Under the pieces are notes generated by a model. The model saw only the letters and a list, made by a program, of their open reading frames with translations, was not told where the DNA came from and did not search any database. Made by a program: the position numbers and the translations under genes. 22,850 bases of DNA, from the NCBI GenBank assembly GCA_947372535.1, contig CANBUA010000042.1, positions 1 to 22,850 on the forward strand, written 5' to 3'. This DNA is from Burkholderiales bacterium. GTDB taxonomy: Bacteria; Pseudomonadota; Gammaproteobacteria; Burkholderiales; Burkholderiaceae. This document shows positions 7,878 to 15,418 of this stretch, piece after piece (positions within the stretch are counted from its first letter, which is position 1; the number at the start of each line of letters is the position of its first letter).

Positions 7878-7954
7878 TGGTGGCGCTTCACGGACTCGAA
7901 CCGCGGACCTGTGGATTATGATTCCATCGCTCTAACCAACTGAGCTAAAGCGCC
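7878..7954 (-). tRNA. tRNA-Met (anticodon CAT), elongator type
   Basis: A 77-base cloverleaf read on the minus strand: acceptor GGCGCTT with AAGCGCC, D-stem GCTC with GAGC, anticodon arm ATGGA / TCCAC with loop ATCATAA (CAT), T-arm CGCGG-TTCGAGT-CCGTG, discriminator A and an encoded CCA. The first base pair is G-C, so it is not the initiator tRNA, which has a mismatch there. A27 and C43 do not pair. The isoleucine tRNA with a modified CAT anticodon cannot be fully excluded by eye. Confidence 0.93.
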
Positions 7955-7966
7955 ATCGAGCCTCAA

Positions 7967-7972
7967 ATTATA
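7967..7972 (-). promoter_or_regulatory. -10 element of the tRNA promoter
   Basis: A perfect TATAAT on the minus strand ends 12 bases before the tRNA 5' end, so transcription would start around 7960. I see no good -35 element at the standard distance. The flanks GAGCCT and AGGCTC could also pair across the site. Confidence 0.6.
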
Positions 7973-8054
7973 TGCAATTTTTGCAGGCTCGTGCGCGAAT
8001 CGCCTCAAAATTTTTGATGCGTGATGGCCTGGCGGCTGGCTGTTCTCCCGGCCC

Positions 8055-8082
8055 CTTGAAAACGCCCGCCAGCGCCCCATCT
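8055..8082 (+). promoter_or_regulatory. RpoH (sigma-32) heat-shock promoter of htpG
   Basis: CTTGAAA (8055-8061), a 13-base spacer and CCCCATCT (8075-8082) match the sigma-32 consensus CTTGAAA-N11-16-CCCCATNT almost perfectly. It is correctly placed about 50 bases before the htpG start codon. Confidence 0.88.
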
Positions 8083-8132
8083 GCCACGCGCAACATCGTT
8101 CCCTGCAACCTTTGAGTGCCAGACAGACCACC

Positions 8133-10016
8133 ATGGACCACAAACAAACCCATTCCTTCCAGGCCGAAGTCAAACAACTGCTGCACCTGGTCACGCACGC
8201 GCTGTATTCCAACAAGGAAATCTTCCTGCGCGAGCTGGTCTCCAACGCCTCGGACGCCTGCGACAAGCTGCGCTTCGAGGCCTTGGACAACAGCGCCCTC
8301 TATGAAGACGCGCCCAACCTGGAGGTGCGCATCCTGGTCGACAAGGAAAACCGCACGCTCACCATCCGCGACAACGGCATCGGCATGAGCACGCAAGAGG
8401 CCATCGACCACCTGGGCACCATCGCCAAGAGCGGCACCAAGGAGTTCATGGGCCGCCTGTCGGGTGATCAGCAGAAGGACGCGCAACTGATCGGCCAGTT
8501 CGGCGTGGGCTTTTACAGCGGCTACATCGTGGCTGACCGCATCACGGTCGAGTCCCGCCGCGCCGGCCTGCCCGCCGCTGAAGGCGTGCGCTGGAGCAGC
8601 GAAGGCACGGGCGATTTCGAGGTCGAAGCCATCGACAAGCCCACCCGCGGCACCGACATCGTCCTGCACCTCAAGGAAGAGGAGTCCGAGTTCCTGCAAG
8701 ACTGGAAGCTACGCAGCATCATCGGCAAATACTCCGATCACATCTCCCTGCCCATCCTGATGCAAAAGGAAGAATGGGACGCCGAGAAGGGCGAGCAAGT
8801 CCTCAAAGATGAATGGGACACGGTCAATCAGGCCGCAGCCCTGTGGACACGCTCCAAGAGCGAGATCACGCCCGAGCAGTACGACGAGTTCTACAAGCAG
8901 ATCAGCCACGACAGCGCCGCGCCGCTGGCCCACACGCACAACCGCGTCGAAGGCCGCAGTGAGTACACGCAGCTGCTGTACGTGCCCGCGCACGCGCCGC
9001 ACGACCTGTGGAACCGCGACAAACGCGGCGGCCTCAAGCTCTACGTCAAACGCGTCTTCATCATGGACGATGCCGAGGCGTTGCTGCCGTCCTATCTGCG
9101 CTTCGTCAAGGGCGTGGTCGACAGCGCTGACCTGCCTTTGAACGTCTCGCGCGAGATTCTGCAAGAAAGCCGCGACGTCAAGGCCATCCGTGAAGGTTGC
9201 ACCAAGCGCGTGCTGTCCATGCTGGAAGAGCTGGCCAACAATGAAGATGCTGCCAAGCGCGAGCAATACGCCAGCTTCTGGAAGGAGTTCGGCTCGGTGC
9301 TCAAAGAAGGCATTGGCGAGGATTTTGCCAACCGCGAACGCCTGGCCAAGCTCTACCGCTTTGCCTCCACGCATGCCGACGAGGGCGTGTCCCTGGCCGA
9401 CTACGTCAGCCGCATGAAGGACGGCCAAGAGGTCATCTATGTCGTCACCGGCGAGACCCTGGCCGGCGCCAAGAGCAGCCCGCAGCTCGAGATCTTCAAG
9501 AAGAAGGGCATCGAGGTCCTGCTGCTGACCGACCGCGTCGACGAGTGGATGCTCTCGCACCTCTACGAGTTCGAAGGCAAGGCGCTTCAAAGCGTGGCCA
9601 AGGGCGCCGTGGACCTGGGCGGCTTGCAAGACGAGGAGGAAAAGAAGAAGGCCGAAGAAGCCGCTGAAAACCTCAAGCCGCTGCTCGACCGCCTCAAGGG
9701 CGCCCTGGGCGAGCGTGCCAAGGACGTGCGCGTGACCAGCCGCTTGGTCGATTCACCGGCCTGCCTGGTGGTCGAGGACAGCGATGTCAGCGGTCACTTG
9801 GCGCGCCTGCTCAAGCAAGCCGGCCAGGAGGCGCCTGTGTCTCTGCCCACACTGGAGATCAACCCGGAGCATGCCCTGGTCCGCAAGTTGGACACCAGTG
9901 ATCATTTCGATGATTTGGCCAACATCCTCTTCGACCAGGCTTTGCTGGCCGAGGGTGGGCAACTGGATGATCCGGCGGCTTATGTGCGCCGCGTCAACGC
10001 CTTGCTGGCGGCCTGA
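8133..10016 (+). CDS. htpG: Molecular chaperone HtpG (bacterial Hsp90)
   Basis: 627 residues from the ATG at 8133 ([20 protein letters not shown]), the family's usual length; a TTG seven codons earlier adds nothing conserved. The N-terminal GHKL ATPase domain shows [20 protein letters not shown] (Mg-coordinating Asn), IRDNGIGM and [11 protein letters not shown] lid/nucleotide motifs. The middle domain carries [33 protein letters not shown] with the catalytic Arg region, and the C-terminal dimerisation part includes [13 protein letters not shown]. HtpG is a cytosolic ATP-dependent homodimeric chaperone that remodels client proteins together with DnaK. A strong RpoH-type promoter precedes it, so heat-shock induction is expected. 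It stands alone, ending in a hairpin facing the convergent DUF2726 gene. Confidence 0.97.
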   Translation: MDHKQTHSFQAEVKQLLHLVTHALYSNKEIFLRELVSNASDACDKLRFEALDNSALYEDAPNLEVRILVDKENRTLTIRDNGIGMSTQEAIDHLGTIAKSGTKEFMGRLSGDQQKDAQLIGQFGVGFYSGYIVADRITVESRRAGLPAAEGVRWSSEGTGDFEVEAIDKPTRGTDIVLHLKEEESEFLQDWKLRSIIGKYSDHISLPILMQKEEWDAEKGEQVLKDEWDTVNQAAALWTRSKSEITPEQYDEFYKQISHDSAAPLAHTHNRVEGRSEYTQLLYVPAHAPHDLWNRDKRGGLKLYVKRVFIMDDAEALLPSYLRFVKGVVDSADLPLNVSREILQESRDVKAIREGCTKRVLSMLEELANNEDAAKREQYASFWKEFGSVLKEGIGEDFANRERLAKLYRFASTHADEGVSLADYVSRMKDGQEVIYVVTGETLAGAKSSPQLEIFKKKGIEVLLLTDRVDEWMLSHLYEFEGKALQSVAKGAVDLGGLQDEEEKKKAEEAAENLKPLLDRLKGALGERAKDVRVTSRLVDSPACLVVEDSDVSGHLARLLKQAGQEAPVSLPTLEINPEHALVRKLDTSDHFDDLANILFDQALLAEGGQLDDPAAYVRRVNALLAA

Positions 10017-10028
10017 GGCTGTCGGCCG

Positions 10029-10051
10029 ACGGAGGACTTGATGTCCTCCGT
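10029..10051. terminator. Hairpin after htpG, probable terminator
   Basis: ACGGAGGAC (10029-10037) and GTCCTCCGT (10043-10051) form a nine-base stem with loop TTGAT. The following TTGATTGA is only weakly T-rich, so termination may be partial. It lies between the convergent htpG and DUF2726 genes and could serve either. Confidence 0.6.
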
Positions 10052-10084
10052 TGATTGACCGCGCCGCTCAGGGCGCTTGGCGCT

Positions 10085-10840
10085 TCAAGACCGAGCTGAG
10101 GCCATGCGTGCCACGGCGGCCGCGAATTGCGCCGACTCCAACGGGGTCGGACCGGAATTGGCGGCCGTGTCGAAGCGGCTGTCGGTCGCGAAGAACGAAT
10201 CTGAGGCGAAGGACGAGTCCTGAAAGCGCGAGGCGCGTTCAGCGCGGCGGTTGTTGAGCTTTTTGGCCAGTTCCTGACGGGCCAGCGCCAGCGGCGAAGT
10301 GTCCGAGAAGCCTGGCGTGGTGCTGGGCGATGCCGCCGTGTCGGAGTCGAAGGCGCCGCCCAGTGCCCAGGCGGCCAGCAGCGCCGGCTTGGGCCAATGT
10401 CCGGACATGCATCGCACATAGCGGATGCGACAAGTTTCCAGCACCGCCTCCTTGAGGCGCTGTGTGCGAGCCGAGCCGCCCTTGAGTGGTGTTTCGATGT
10501 CGATCACCGAGACCACTGTGCCATTGGGCGTGCAGATTGCGAAACTCACATTGGCGGCCTGCAGGCGGTGGAACCACAGCCGGGCTTCGCGCTCATTGGC
10601 CGATTGGCAAAAGCGCAGCACATTGATCTTGGCCAGCACCACATGTTGGGGCAGGGCGGCCTTGAGCTCGCGGTACAGCAGGCGTTCGTCCGTGCCGAAC
10701 ACTGGCCGGGCATTGAGCTTGAAGCTGGCAGGCCATCGCTTGGCCAAGCGCTGCTGGCGCTGCGACCACCATTGACCCACGCCAAAGCCCAGACTCAGGG
10801 CCGTGGCGGTTAACAAAATGGTGGGCAAGAGACCGTTCAT
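10085..10840 (-). CDS. DUF2726 domain membrane-anchored protein
   Basis: 251 residues; the ATG at 10840 follows AAGGAAG closely. An N-terminal membrane helix (LLPTILLTATALSLGFGVG, about residues 4-22) leads to a basic stretch and a DUF2726 domain of about residues 40-160: ARPVFGTDERLLYRELKAAL, VVLAKINVLRFCQ, LWFHRLQAANVSFAICTPNG and VSVIDIETPLKG. The domain resembles a small nuclease-like or restriction-like fold by pattern (an E..L...L start and a VIDIE strand), but its activity is unknown. The C-terminal third is Ser/Ala-rich and low complexity. A regulatory region with a TAGGG-N4-CCCTA dyad precedes the gene; the same dyad precedes the neighbouring acetyltransferase gene. Confidence 0.78.
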   Translation of the reverse strand: MNGLLPTILLTATALSLGFGVGQWWSQRQQRLAKRWPASFKLNARPVFGTDERLLYRELKAALPQHVVLAKINVLRFCQSANEREARLWFHRLQAANVSFAICTPNGTVVSVIDIETPLKGGSARTQRLKEAVLETCRIRYVRCMSGHWPKPALLAAWALGGAFDSDTAASPSTTPGFSDTSPLALARQELAKKLNNRRAERASRFQDSSFASDSFFATDSRFDTAANSGPTPLESAQFAAAVARMASARS

Positions 10841-10873
10841 ACTTCCTTGGCGTTGATCCAGCTGCCTTTGGAT

Positions 10874-10927
10874 CCTAGGGCTCAGAGGTCCCTAGGGCTA
10901 TCCCTAATCGGGGGGAAGTCACCCCCC
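10874..10927. promoter_or_regulatory. Compound operator region before the DUF2726 gene
   Basis: Three elements lie side by side: CCTAGGG at 10874-10880, the dyad TAGGG-CTAT-CCCTA at 10893-10906 (inside CCCTAGGGCTATCCCTAA), and a perfect GGGGGG-AAGTCA-CCCCCC dyad at 10910-10927. The second is 53-66 bases upstream of the start codon and is shared with the gene at 11724. The binding protein is unknown. Confidence 0.55.
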
Positions 10928-11031
10928 TGAAACGGTGTCCTGCGCCGGAATAGGGGACGCATCGGCCGATTGTGCCGCAGTGCAAAAAATCAAACTGTCT
11001 CGGTGTGTTACCGGTGTGTGTTGGTCGTTAC

Positions 11032-11724
11032 TCACCAAGCGGTGCCAACCCGCCGCCACCAGTCCTTCAGGCGCAGGGCGTGCCGTTTGATCGCGAACAC
11101 CAAATCGGCGTTGATGGCCAGCAGCGAGCCCTCCACATGGGTGGCCAAAGTGTCTTTGGGCAAGCTGAGCCAAGCTTCCGTGTCGCGTCCGTCGGCTTCC
11201 AGCTTCGCGCCGGCCCTCAGGGCGATGCGCAGCATGGGCCGGTTTTCCGTGAGCGCATGGATCATCAGGGCGCCGGCATGGTGATTGCGGGCATGCATGA
11301 TGGCGTGTTCAAACAGGCGTTGGCCCAGGCCGCGACCGCGCGATTGCCGCAACACCGACACGCCAAACTCCATGCACACCACAGTGCGCCCCGCCGGGCT
11401 GGCGCCAGGCTGCAAGGTGGCCAGGTGGGCCACGGCCACCAACTGCAACTCGCGGTTGAAGATGCCGAACACCTCGTCGCGCTTGAAATCGATGGAGGCC
11501 GTGTAGAGCCGCAGTTGTTCCAACGAGACCTGGTTCCCAAAGCGCAAGTAGCGGTCGTGCTCGTCCAGGTGGAGCAGGTGGTCCAGGATCTGACGCCGAT
11601 GACGGGCGTGCAGCGTGCGGATGGGCACCCAGGTCGAAGCCGGCCGGGGATGCGATGGCGTGGGCGGCGGGAGGCCGTGCATGCCGAACTTCTCGACCTG
11701 CGTCTCGGGCCTGGCGGTGACCAT
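11032..11724 (-). CDS. GNAT family N-acetyltransferase
   Basis: 230 residues from the ATG at 11724, which has GAAAGG about 8 bases upstream; a longer frame from 11802 would run through the TAGGG dyad. The GNAT acetyl-CoA loop is visible as VSVLRQSRGRGLGQRLFEHA (Q-x-x-G-R-G-L/G pattern), preceded by the beta-strand RTVVCMEFGVSV and followed by ALMIHALTENRPMLRIALRAG. The N-terminal half (HARHRRQILDHLLHLDEHDRYLRFG) is the usual start of a subgroup of stand-alone bacterial GNATs seen next to or fused with acyl-CoA ligase-like proteins. The acceptor substrate is unknown. It lies upstream of DUF2726 on the same strand with 191 bases between; each has its own copy of the dyad, so they look like separate promoters of one regulon. 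Confidence 0.85.
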   Translation of the reverse strand: MVTARPETQVEKFGMHGLPPPTPSHPRPASTWVPIRTLHARHRRQILDHLLHLDEHDRYLRFGNQVSLEQLRLYTASIDFKRDEVFGIFNRELQLVAVAHLATLQPGASPAGRTVVCMEFGVSVLRQSRGRGLGQRLFEHAIMHARNHHAGALMIHALTENRPMLRIALRAGAKLEADGRDTEAWLSLPKDTLATHVEGSLLAINADLVFAIKRHALRLKDWWRRVGTAW

Positions 11725-11744
11725 GGCTGGACCTTTCAGGGTGT

Positions 11745-11762
11745 CTAGGGTTTGCCCTAGGG
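11745..11762. promoter_or_regulatory. CTAGGG-TTTG-CCCTAG dyad before the acetyltransferase gene
   Basis: A perfect six-base inverted repeat with a four-base spacer (11745-11760), extended to CCCTAGGG at 11755-11762. It lies 21-36 bases upstream of the start codon at 11724. The same TAGGG-N4-CCCTA pattern occurs at 10893-10906. Confidence 0.55.
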
Positions 11763-11828
11763 TAGTCGGTGAGCCCATGTCCTGGCAAGGCAATGAGCTC
11801 ATGAAAATGCGGGCGGGCCGTCAGGCCA

Positions 11829-11858
11829 TTGCCAAAGAGGTGTCAAGCCTGCTATAGT
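11829..11858 (+). promoter_or_regulatory. Promoter of the rplM-rpsI operon
   Basis: TTGCCA (11829-11834), an 18-base spacer and TATAGT (11853-11858) form a good sigma-70 promoter. Transcription would start near 11865, about 145 bases before rplM. Confidence 0.7.
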
Positions 11859-11864
11859 CGCCGG

Positions 11865-12008
11865 CTTCCCGTCTTTTGACTGCCGGGAGTGCGTCTTCAT
11901 GTTGTATCGGAGGCGCATGTCGCTTGCCGCGAGGCCACCAACCTCCAAGATCAGAAGTGGTACCAAGGCAGGTAGTCAGTCAGCTTTTCATCCTCACAAG
12001 GAATCCTC
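11865..12008 (+). other. rplM-rpsI mRNA leader
   Basis: About 145 untranslated bases precede rplM, long enough for the autoregulatory structures known on L13/S9 messages in other bacteria. Near its start CCGGC (11861-11865) can pair with GCCGG (11882-11886). I cannot match it to a known leader family by eye. Confidence 0.35.
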
Positions 12009-12437
12009 ATGAAGACTTTCAGCGCCAAACCGGCCGAAGTGACGCACGAGTGGTTTGTGATCGACGCCACCGACAAGGTGCTCGGACGAGTAGCCAGCGA
12101 AGTTGCTCTCCGTTTGCGTGGTAAACACAAAGCCATTTACACCCCTCACGTTGACACCGGTGATTTCATCATCATCGTCAATGCTGAAAAAATCCGCGTG
12201 ACAGGCACCAAGGCCACCGACAAGGTGTACTACCGCCACTCGGGCTTTCCTGGCGGCATCTACGCCACGAAGTTCAAGGACATGCAAGCCAAGCATCCTG
12301 GTCGCGCCATCGAGAAGGCCGTCAAGGGCATGCTGCCCAAGGGTCCCCTGGGCTACGCCATGATCAAGAAGCTCAAGGTGTATGCCGGTGGTGAGCATCC
12401 TCACACCGCTCAGCAACCCAAGACGCTCGTCATCTAA
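12009..12437 (+). CDS. rplM: 50S ribosomal protein L13
   Basis: 142 residues, the standard L13 length. Diagnostic stretches are [18 protein letters not shown] near the N-terminus, [18 protein letters not shown], then [10 protein letters not shown], and the C-terminal [20 protein letters not shown] with [12 protein letters not shown]13 is an early assembly protein of the large subunit. AAGGA lies at good distance before the ATG. rpsI follows nine bases after the stop, forming the near-universal L13-S9 operon. Confidence 0.98.
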   Translation: MKTFSAKPAEVTHEWFVIDATDKVLGRVASEVALRLRGKHKAIYTPHVDTGDFIIIVNAEKIRVTGTKATDKVYYRHSGFPGGIYATKFKDMQAKHPGRAIEKAVKGMLPKGPLGYAMIKKLKVYAGGEHPHTAQQPKTLVI

Positions 12438-12446
12438 GGAACGATC

Positions 12447-12842
12447 ATGGCCATTGGTAACTGGAATTACGGTACAGGTCGTCGCAAGTCGTCGGTCGCT
12501 CGCGTCTTCATCAAGAAGGGCACGGGCCAGATCGTCGTCAACGGTCGTCCTGTTGAAAACTACTTCGGTCGTCAGACCTCGATCATGATCGTCAAGCAGC
12601 CTTTGCTGCTGACGAGCAATGGCGAGACTTTCGACGTCAAGGTGAGCGTCAAGGGTGGCGGCGAGTCCGGCCAAGCTGGCGCTGTCCGTCACGGTGTGAC
12701 GCGTGCCCTGATCGATTTCGACGCGAACCTCAAGCCTGAGCTGAGCCGCGCCGGTTTCGTCACGCGCGATGCCCGCGAAGTCGAACGCAAGAAGGTCGGT
12801 CTGCACGGCGCTCGTCGCAGGAAGCAGTTCAGCAAGCGCTGA
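12447..12842 (+). CDS. rpsI: 30S ribosomal protein S9
   Basis: 131 residues. The start [20 protein letters not shown], the segment [39 protein letters not shown] and the basic C-terminal tail RRRKQFSKR are all S9 signatures; the last Lys-Arg reaches the P-site tRNA in the ribosome. The tail here reads [16 protein letters not shown], close to the family norm. It has its own AAGGA site and ends the operon; a clear terminator follows. Confidence 0.98.
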   Translation: MAIGNWNYGTGRRKSSVARVFIKKGTGQIVVNGRPVENYFGRQTSIMIVKQPLLLTSNGETFDVKVSVKGGGESGQAGAVRHGVTRALIDFDANLKPELSRAGFVTRDAREVERKKVGLHGARRRKQFSKR

Positions 12843-12855
12843 TCCATCGCCTTCA

Positions 12856-12879
12856 TCTCGTGCGCTGTATGGCACGAGA
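12856..12879 (+). other. Hairpin between rpsI and its terminator
   Basis: TCTCGTGC (12856-12863) and GCACGAGA (12872-12879) form an eight-base perfect stem with an eight-base loop but no T run. It may stabilise the mRNA 3' end or act with the terminator just downstream. Confidence 0.4.
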
Positions 12880-12883
12880 CACC

Positions 12884-12917
12884 AAAACCCGCCCTGGGCA
12901 ACCAGCGCGGGTTTTTT
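12884..12917 (+). terminator. Rho-independent terminator of rplM-rpsI
   Basis: AAAACCCGC (12884-12892) pairs with GCGGGTTTT (12907-12915), and the stem runs into six T residues (12912-12917). Confidence 0.88.
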
Positions 12918-12967
12918 CATGAGCAATTGATGATGGGGTCGGTGAGCCACGGCATCGTCCCGCCATG

Positions 12968-12994
12968 AAAAAGGGCGCCCATCAAGGGCGCCCT
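12968..12994 (-). terminator. Terminator of the S8 protease gene
   Basis: AGGGCGCCC (12972-12980) and GGGCGCCCT (12986-12994) form a nine-base stem with loop ATCAA. On the minus strand it is followed by five T residues, 33 bases after the protease stop codon. Confidence 0.85.
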
Positions 12995-13026
12995 GGTTCG
13001 GGAGGTTGGCTTCTTCAGCGCAAGGA

Positions 13027-15189
13027 TCAGAAGCTCAGGTTGTAGCGCACACCCACGGCGACCTGGCTGGCGGCCGTCGCGTCATGGTCTGGGTTCTGAC
13101 GGTAGGCGGCGATGGCGGTCAGGTTGCTGGTCTTGGACAGCTGGGTGCTGTAGCGGGTTTCGGCCAGCCATTCACGGGCGGTGGGCTTGAGGTTGACCGT
13201 CCGGGTACCGTAGGTGGGGGTGCCGTCGGTTTCGCTCACGCTGTCGACCACGCTGTAGGTCATGCTGCCGGACTTGGCACGCAGGGGCGCGTTCAGTGTG
13301 AAGCTCAGGCGATCGCCAGTGCGCCAGGTGTTGGCCTTGACCAGGCCCATGCCCCAGGCATCAGCGCGGATGGCCGTGGCCGAGAGCAGCATGCCGCTGG
13401 CCGTGGGCGCGCTGGTGTGGGTGCTGGTGTAGGAGGCGGCAGCCGTCCATTGGCCGGTCAGGTTGAGCGCGCCGCTGACGGTCACGCCAGTGCTGCTGGT
13501 GTTCTGAGCCAGGCCCATCGCTTCACCGGAGTAGCCACCCAGCAGGCCTTGCTCGGCCATCTTGCCCATGGAGATGTTCAGGGCGTGATCGGCACCTTGG
13601 TGCATCAGTTCCAGGACGTTGACGTCAGCGTGAGCCTGGTCTTGCGCCTTGGAGCGGGCCAGGCCCATGCGAGCCGACCAGCCACCCACCAAGGAGGCCG
13701 TCATGGCGGCGAAGCGGTGATTGGGGGCAAAGCCCATCAGCGGGTTGGCCAGCACAGTTTCAGCACCGGACAAGCGGTTGGCCATGGTCGAGTCCATCAG
13801 GCCCAAGCCCATCATGGACAGGCCGCCGTCGCCGGCGACGATGCTGTGGCCCGAAGCCATGTGCAGGCTGACCATGGTGGCGGTGGCTTGTTCGTCCAGG
13901 CCGGGCAGCTTGCTGCTGTAGCTCCTGCCTTGGCTCAGCACCGAGCTGGGCTTGGATTGCAGGCTCATGAAGCGGCTGCCGTCGGGCAGGGCGACTTCGG
14001 CGGCGTCGAGCAGTCGGTCGGTGCGGCCCATGGCCGAGTCCACCGTCATCTGGCTGTGCGAAGAAAGCGCATCGCCGTCGTGGCTGGTGAAGTTGCGGCC
14101 GTACTCGTCGAAGATTTCAGTCGAGACGCCACCAAAAGCCTTGGGCGAGACCACCTTGGGCTGCACGGTGACCACGCCTTGGGTGGTCAAGGGGATGGTC
14201 ACCGATGCGCCGGTGGCCAGTTTGTAGGTCAGGGCACCTTGAGCGGTCAAGGCGCGGGTCACGTTGAGCATGCCGCGGCCGTAGATCGCGTCGGTGCCCT
14301 TGGCACCGAGGTCATCGGTCGTGTTCAGCAAGATGGCGGCCACTTGGTTGGCCTTCAGGTAAGGCCAGTAGCCAGTGACCAGGGCGGCGGCGCCTGTCAC
14401 GGCGGGGGCGGCCATCGAGGTGCCGCTCATGTAACCGTAACCGGTGCCCAGGGTGGAGTAAATGCTCACGCCAGGGGCCACCAGGTAGAAGTTGGCGGTG
14501 TCGCCAGCGCGGTTGGAGAAGGAGGCGATGTTCTTGTTGGCATCGACAGCGCCCACGGCGATGATGGTGCCGTTGGCCCAGGCTTCCTTGGCGTAACGTG
14601 CAGGCCAGCCGGGGTTGGCCAGGCCGCTGTTGCCGGCGGCGGCCACGACCACGGTGTTGTTGGTGGCGGCGACCCTGGACAGACCGGAGCTGCCGGTGGG
14701 GCCATCGGCGCCCAGGCTCAGGTTGATCACGCGGGCACCCTTGGCGTTGGCGTAGACCAGGCCGCGGTCGATGTCGCTGCTCTTGGCGGTGCCGGCGGCG
14801 GTGAAGACCTTGACGGGCAGCAGGGTCACACCAGGGGCGACGCCGACCATGCCCAGGCCGTCGCCGGAGGCGCCGACGATGCCTGCCACGTGGGTGCCGT
14901 GGCCCATGGTGTCGGTGACGTTCGTGCTGCCGTCCGTGGCGTTGTAGCCCGTCAGGATGCGGCTGCTGTTCTTGAATTCGAGGTTGCTGACGTTCAGGCC
15001 GGTGTCGAGCAGGCCGACGATCACACCCTTTCCGATGATGCCTTTGGCATGCACACCGCTGAGGCTCAGTTGAGTGGCCGTGGTGGACCGGGTGTATTCA
15101 GCCAGGGTGGGCACAAAGGAGACTTGCGCGCACACGGTGGCCGAAGCCAGGGCGAGGGAGGACAGGGCGAAAAAGACGGAAGTTTTCAT
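13027..15189 (-). CDS. Secreted S8 (subtilisin-like) serine protease with C-terminal beta-barrel-like region
   Basis: 720 residues from the ATG at 15189, chosen because a clean Sec signal peptide follows (MKTSVFFALSSLALASATVC, cut near AQ); longer in-frame readings enter the riboswitch and are not coding. The catalytic triad is complete: Asp62 in GLLDTGLN, His97 in MGHGTHVAG and Ser258 in MSGTSMAAPA, with oxyanion Asn187 in AAAGNSG. The protease domain spans about residues 35-360. The C-terminal about 240 residues are rich in alternating strands (GWSARMGLAR, VTVSGALNLTGQWTAAASYT, RLSFTLNAPL, EWLAETRYSTQL) and the chain ends AVGVRYNLSF with a terminal Phe, as outer-membrane barrel proteins do. 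It may therefore be an autotransporter-type or barrel-anchored surface protease, though the barrel is short for a classical 12-strand passenger exporter. Expression is probably controlled by the c-di-GMP riboswitch in its leader. Confidence 0.88.
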   Translation of the reverse strand: MKTSVFFALSSLALASATVCAQVSFVPTLAEYTRSTTATQLSLSGVHAKGIIGKGVIVGLLDTGLNVSNLEFKNSSRILTGYNATDGSTNVTDTMGHGTHVAGIVGASGDGLGMVGVAPGVTLLPVKVFTAAGTAKSSDIDRGLVYANAKGARVINLSLGADGPTGSSGLSRVAATNNTVVVAAAGNSGLANPGWPARYAKEAWANGTIIAVGAVDANKNIASFSNRAGDTANFYLVAPGVSIYSTLGTGYGYMSGTSMAAPAVTGAAALVTGYWPYLKANQVAAILLNTTDDLGAKGTDAIYGRGMLNVTRALTAQGALTYKLATGASVTIPLTTQGVVTVQPKVVSPKAFGGVSTEIFDEYGRNFTSHDGDALSSHSQMTVDSAMGRTDRLLDAAEVALPDGSRFMSLQSKPSSVLSQGRSYSSKLPGLDEQATATMVSLHMASGHSIVAGDGGLSMMGLGLMDSTMANRLSGAETVLANPLMGFAPNHRFAAMTASLVGGWSARMGLARSKAQDQAHADVNVLELMHQGADHALNISMGKMAEQGLLGGYSGEAMGLAQNTSSTGVTVSGALNLTGQWTAAASYTSTHTSAPTASGMLLSATAIRADAWGMGLVKANTWRTGDRLSFTLNAPLRAKSGSMTYSVVDSVSETDGTPTYGTRTVNLKPTAREWLAETRYSTQLSKTSNLTAIAAYRQNPDHDATAASQVAVGVRYNLSF

Positions 15190-15281
15190 CAGAGGGCTCA
15201 CTTTGGTGGACAAACGTGGGCAACCTCTTGGCAGCCCGCTATTCCATAGCGAGCCGACGTGCAGCATGACGGTGCTGCTCG
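15190..15281 (-). other. Expression platform of the riboswitch leader
   Basis: The 92 bases between aptamer and start codon contain a perfect hairpin, GCAGCA-CCGTCA-TGCTGC (minus strand; 15278-15261), just after the aptamer. A second weak stem, GGGC with GCCC, encloses AAGAGG. No T run follows any of them, so control of translation or of RNA stability seems likelier than termination. The ribosome-binding site before the ATG is weak. Which fold is favoured with ligand is not readable by eye. Confidence 0.45.
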
Positions 15282-15388
15282 CCGGCAACCCCGCTACCTT
15301 GGTCATTCCACCGAAGTGGTCTGGCTTTAGGCCGGAGGCTTTGCGTCCCCTTCTTTCAAAGGGTTTGCCTATGTGCACTGGTTATCGG
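15282..15388 (-). ncRNA. Cyclic-di-GMP-I (GEMM-I) riboswitch aptamer
   Basis: Read on the minus strand the hallmark elements follow in order: P1 5' strand CCGATAACC, GGCAAACC, a GAAA tetraloop (15357-15354), GGGACGCAAAGCC (15349-15337) continuing into TCCGGCCTAAA, a hairpin CCAC-TTCG-GTGG, then GGTAGCGGGGTTGCCGG whose end pairs with the P1 5' strand. The order and wording are nearly identical to the Vibrio cholerae Vc2 aptamer. By my alignment the two ligand-contacting positions (Vc2 G20 and C92) are G and C, which predicts c-di-GMP rather than cGAMP recognition. It precedes the S8 protease gene on the same strand. Confidence 0.95.
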
Positions 15389-15418
15389 TGAGTGATCCGG
15401 CGGACTTGAGGACTGTTT

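Noticed and set aside
11725..11802. Upstream start of the acetyltransferase at 11802
   Set aside because: The extra 26 residues are not GNAT-like and would span the TAGGG dyad; ATG 11724 has a good ribosome site.
13006..15249. A 747-codon open frame on the plus strand, opposite the S8 protease
   Set aside because: Its translation is Gly/His/Ala/Gln-rich without domain pattern, and it mirrors a gene with complete catalytic motifs. It is a product of high GC content.
15190..15378. A longer S8 protease beginning inside the riboswitch (in-frame ATG near 15378)
   Set aside because: The added 63 residues are translated aptamer sequence with no signal peptide; the ATG at 15189 starts a normal Sec signal.
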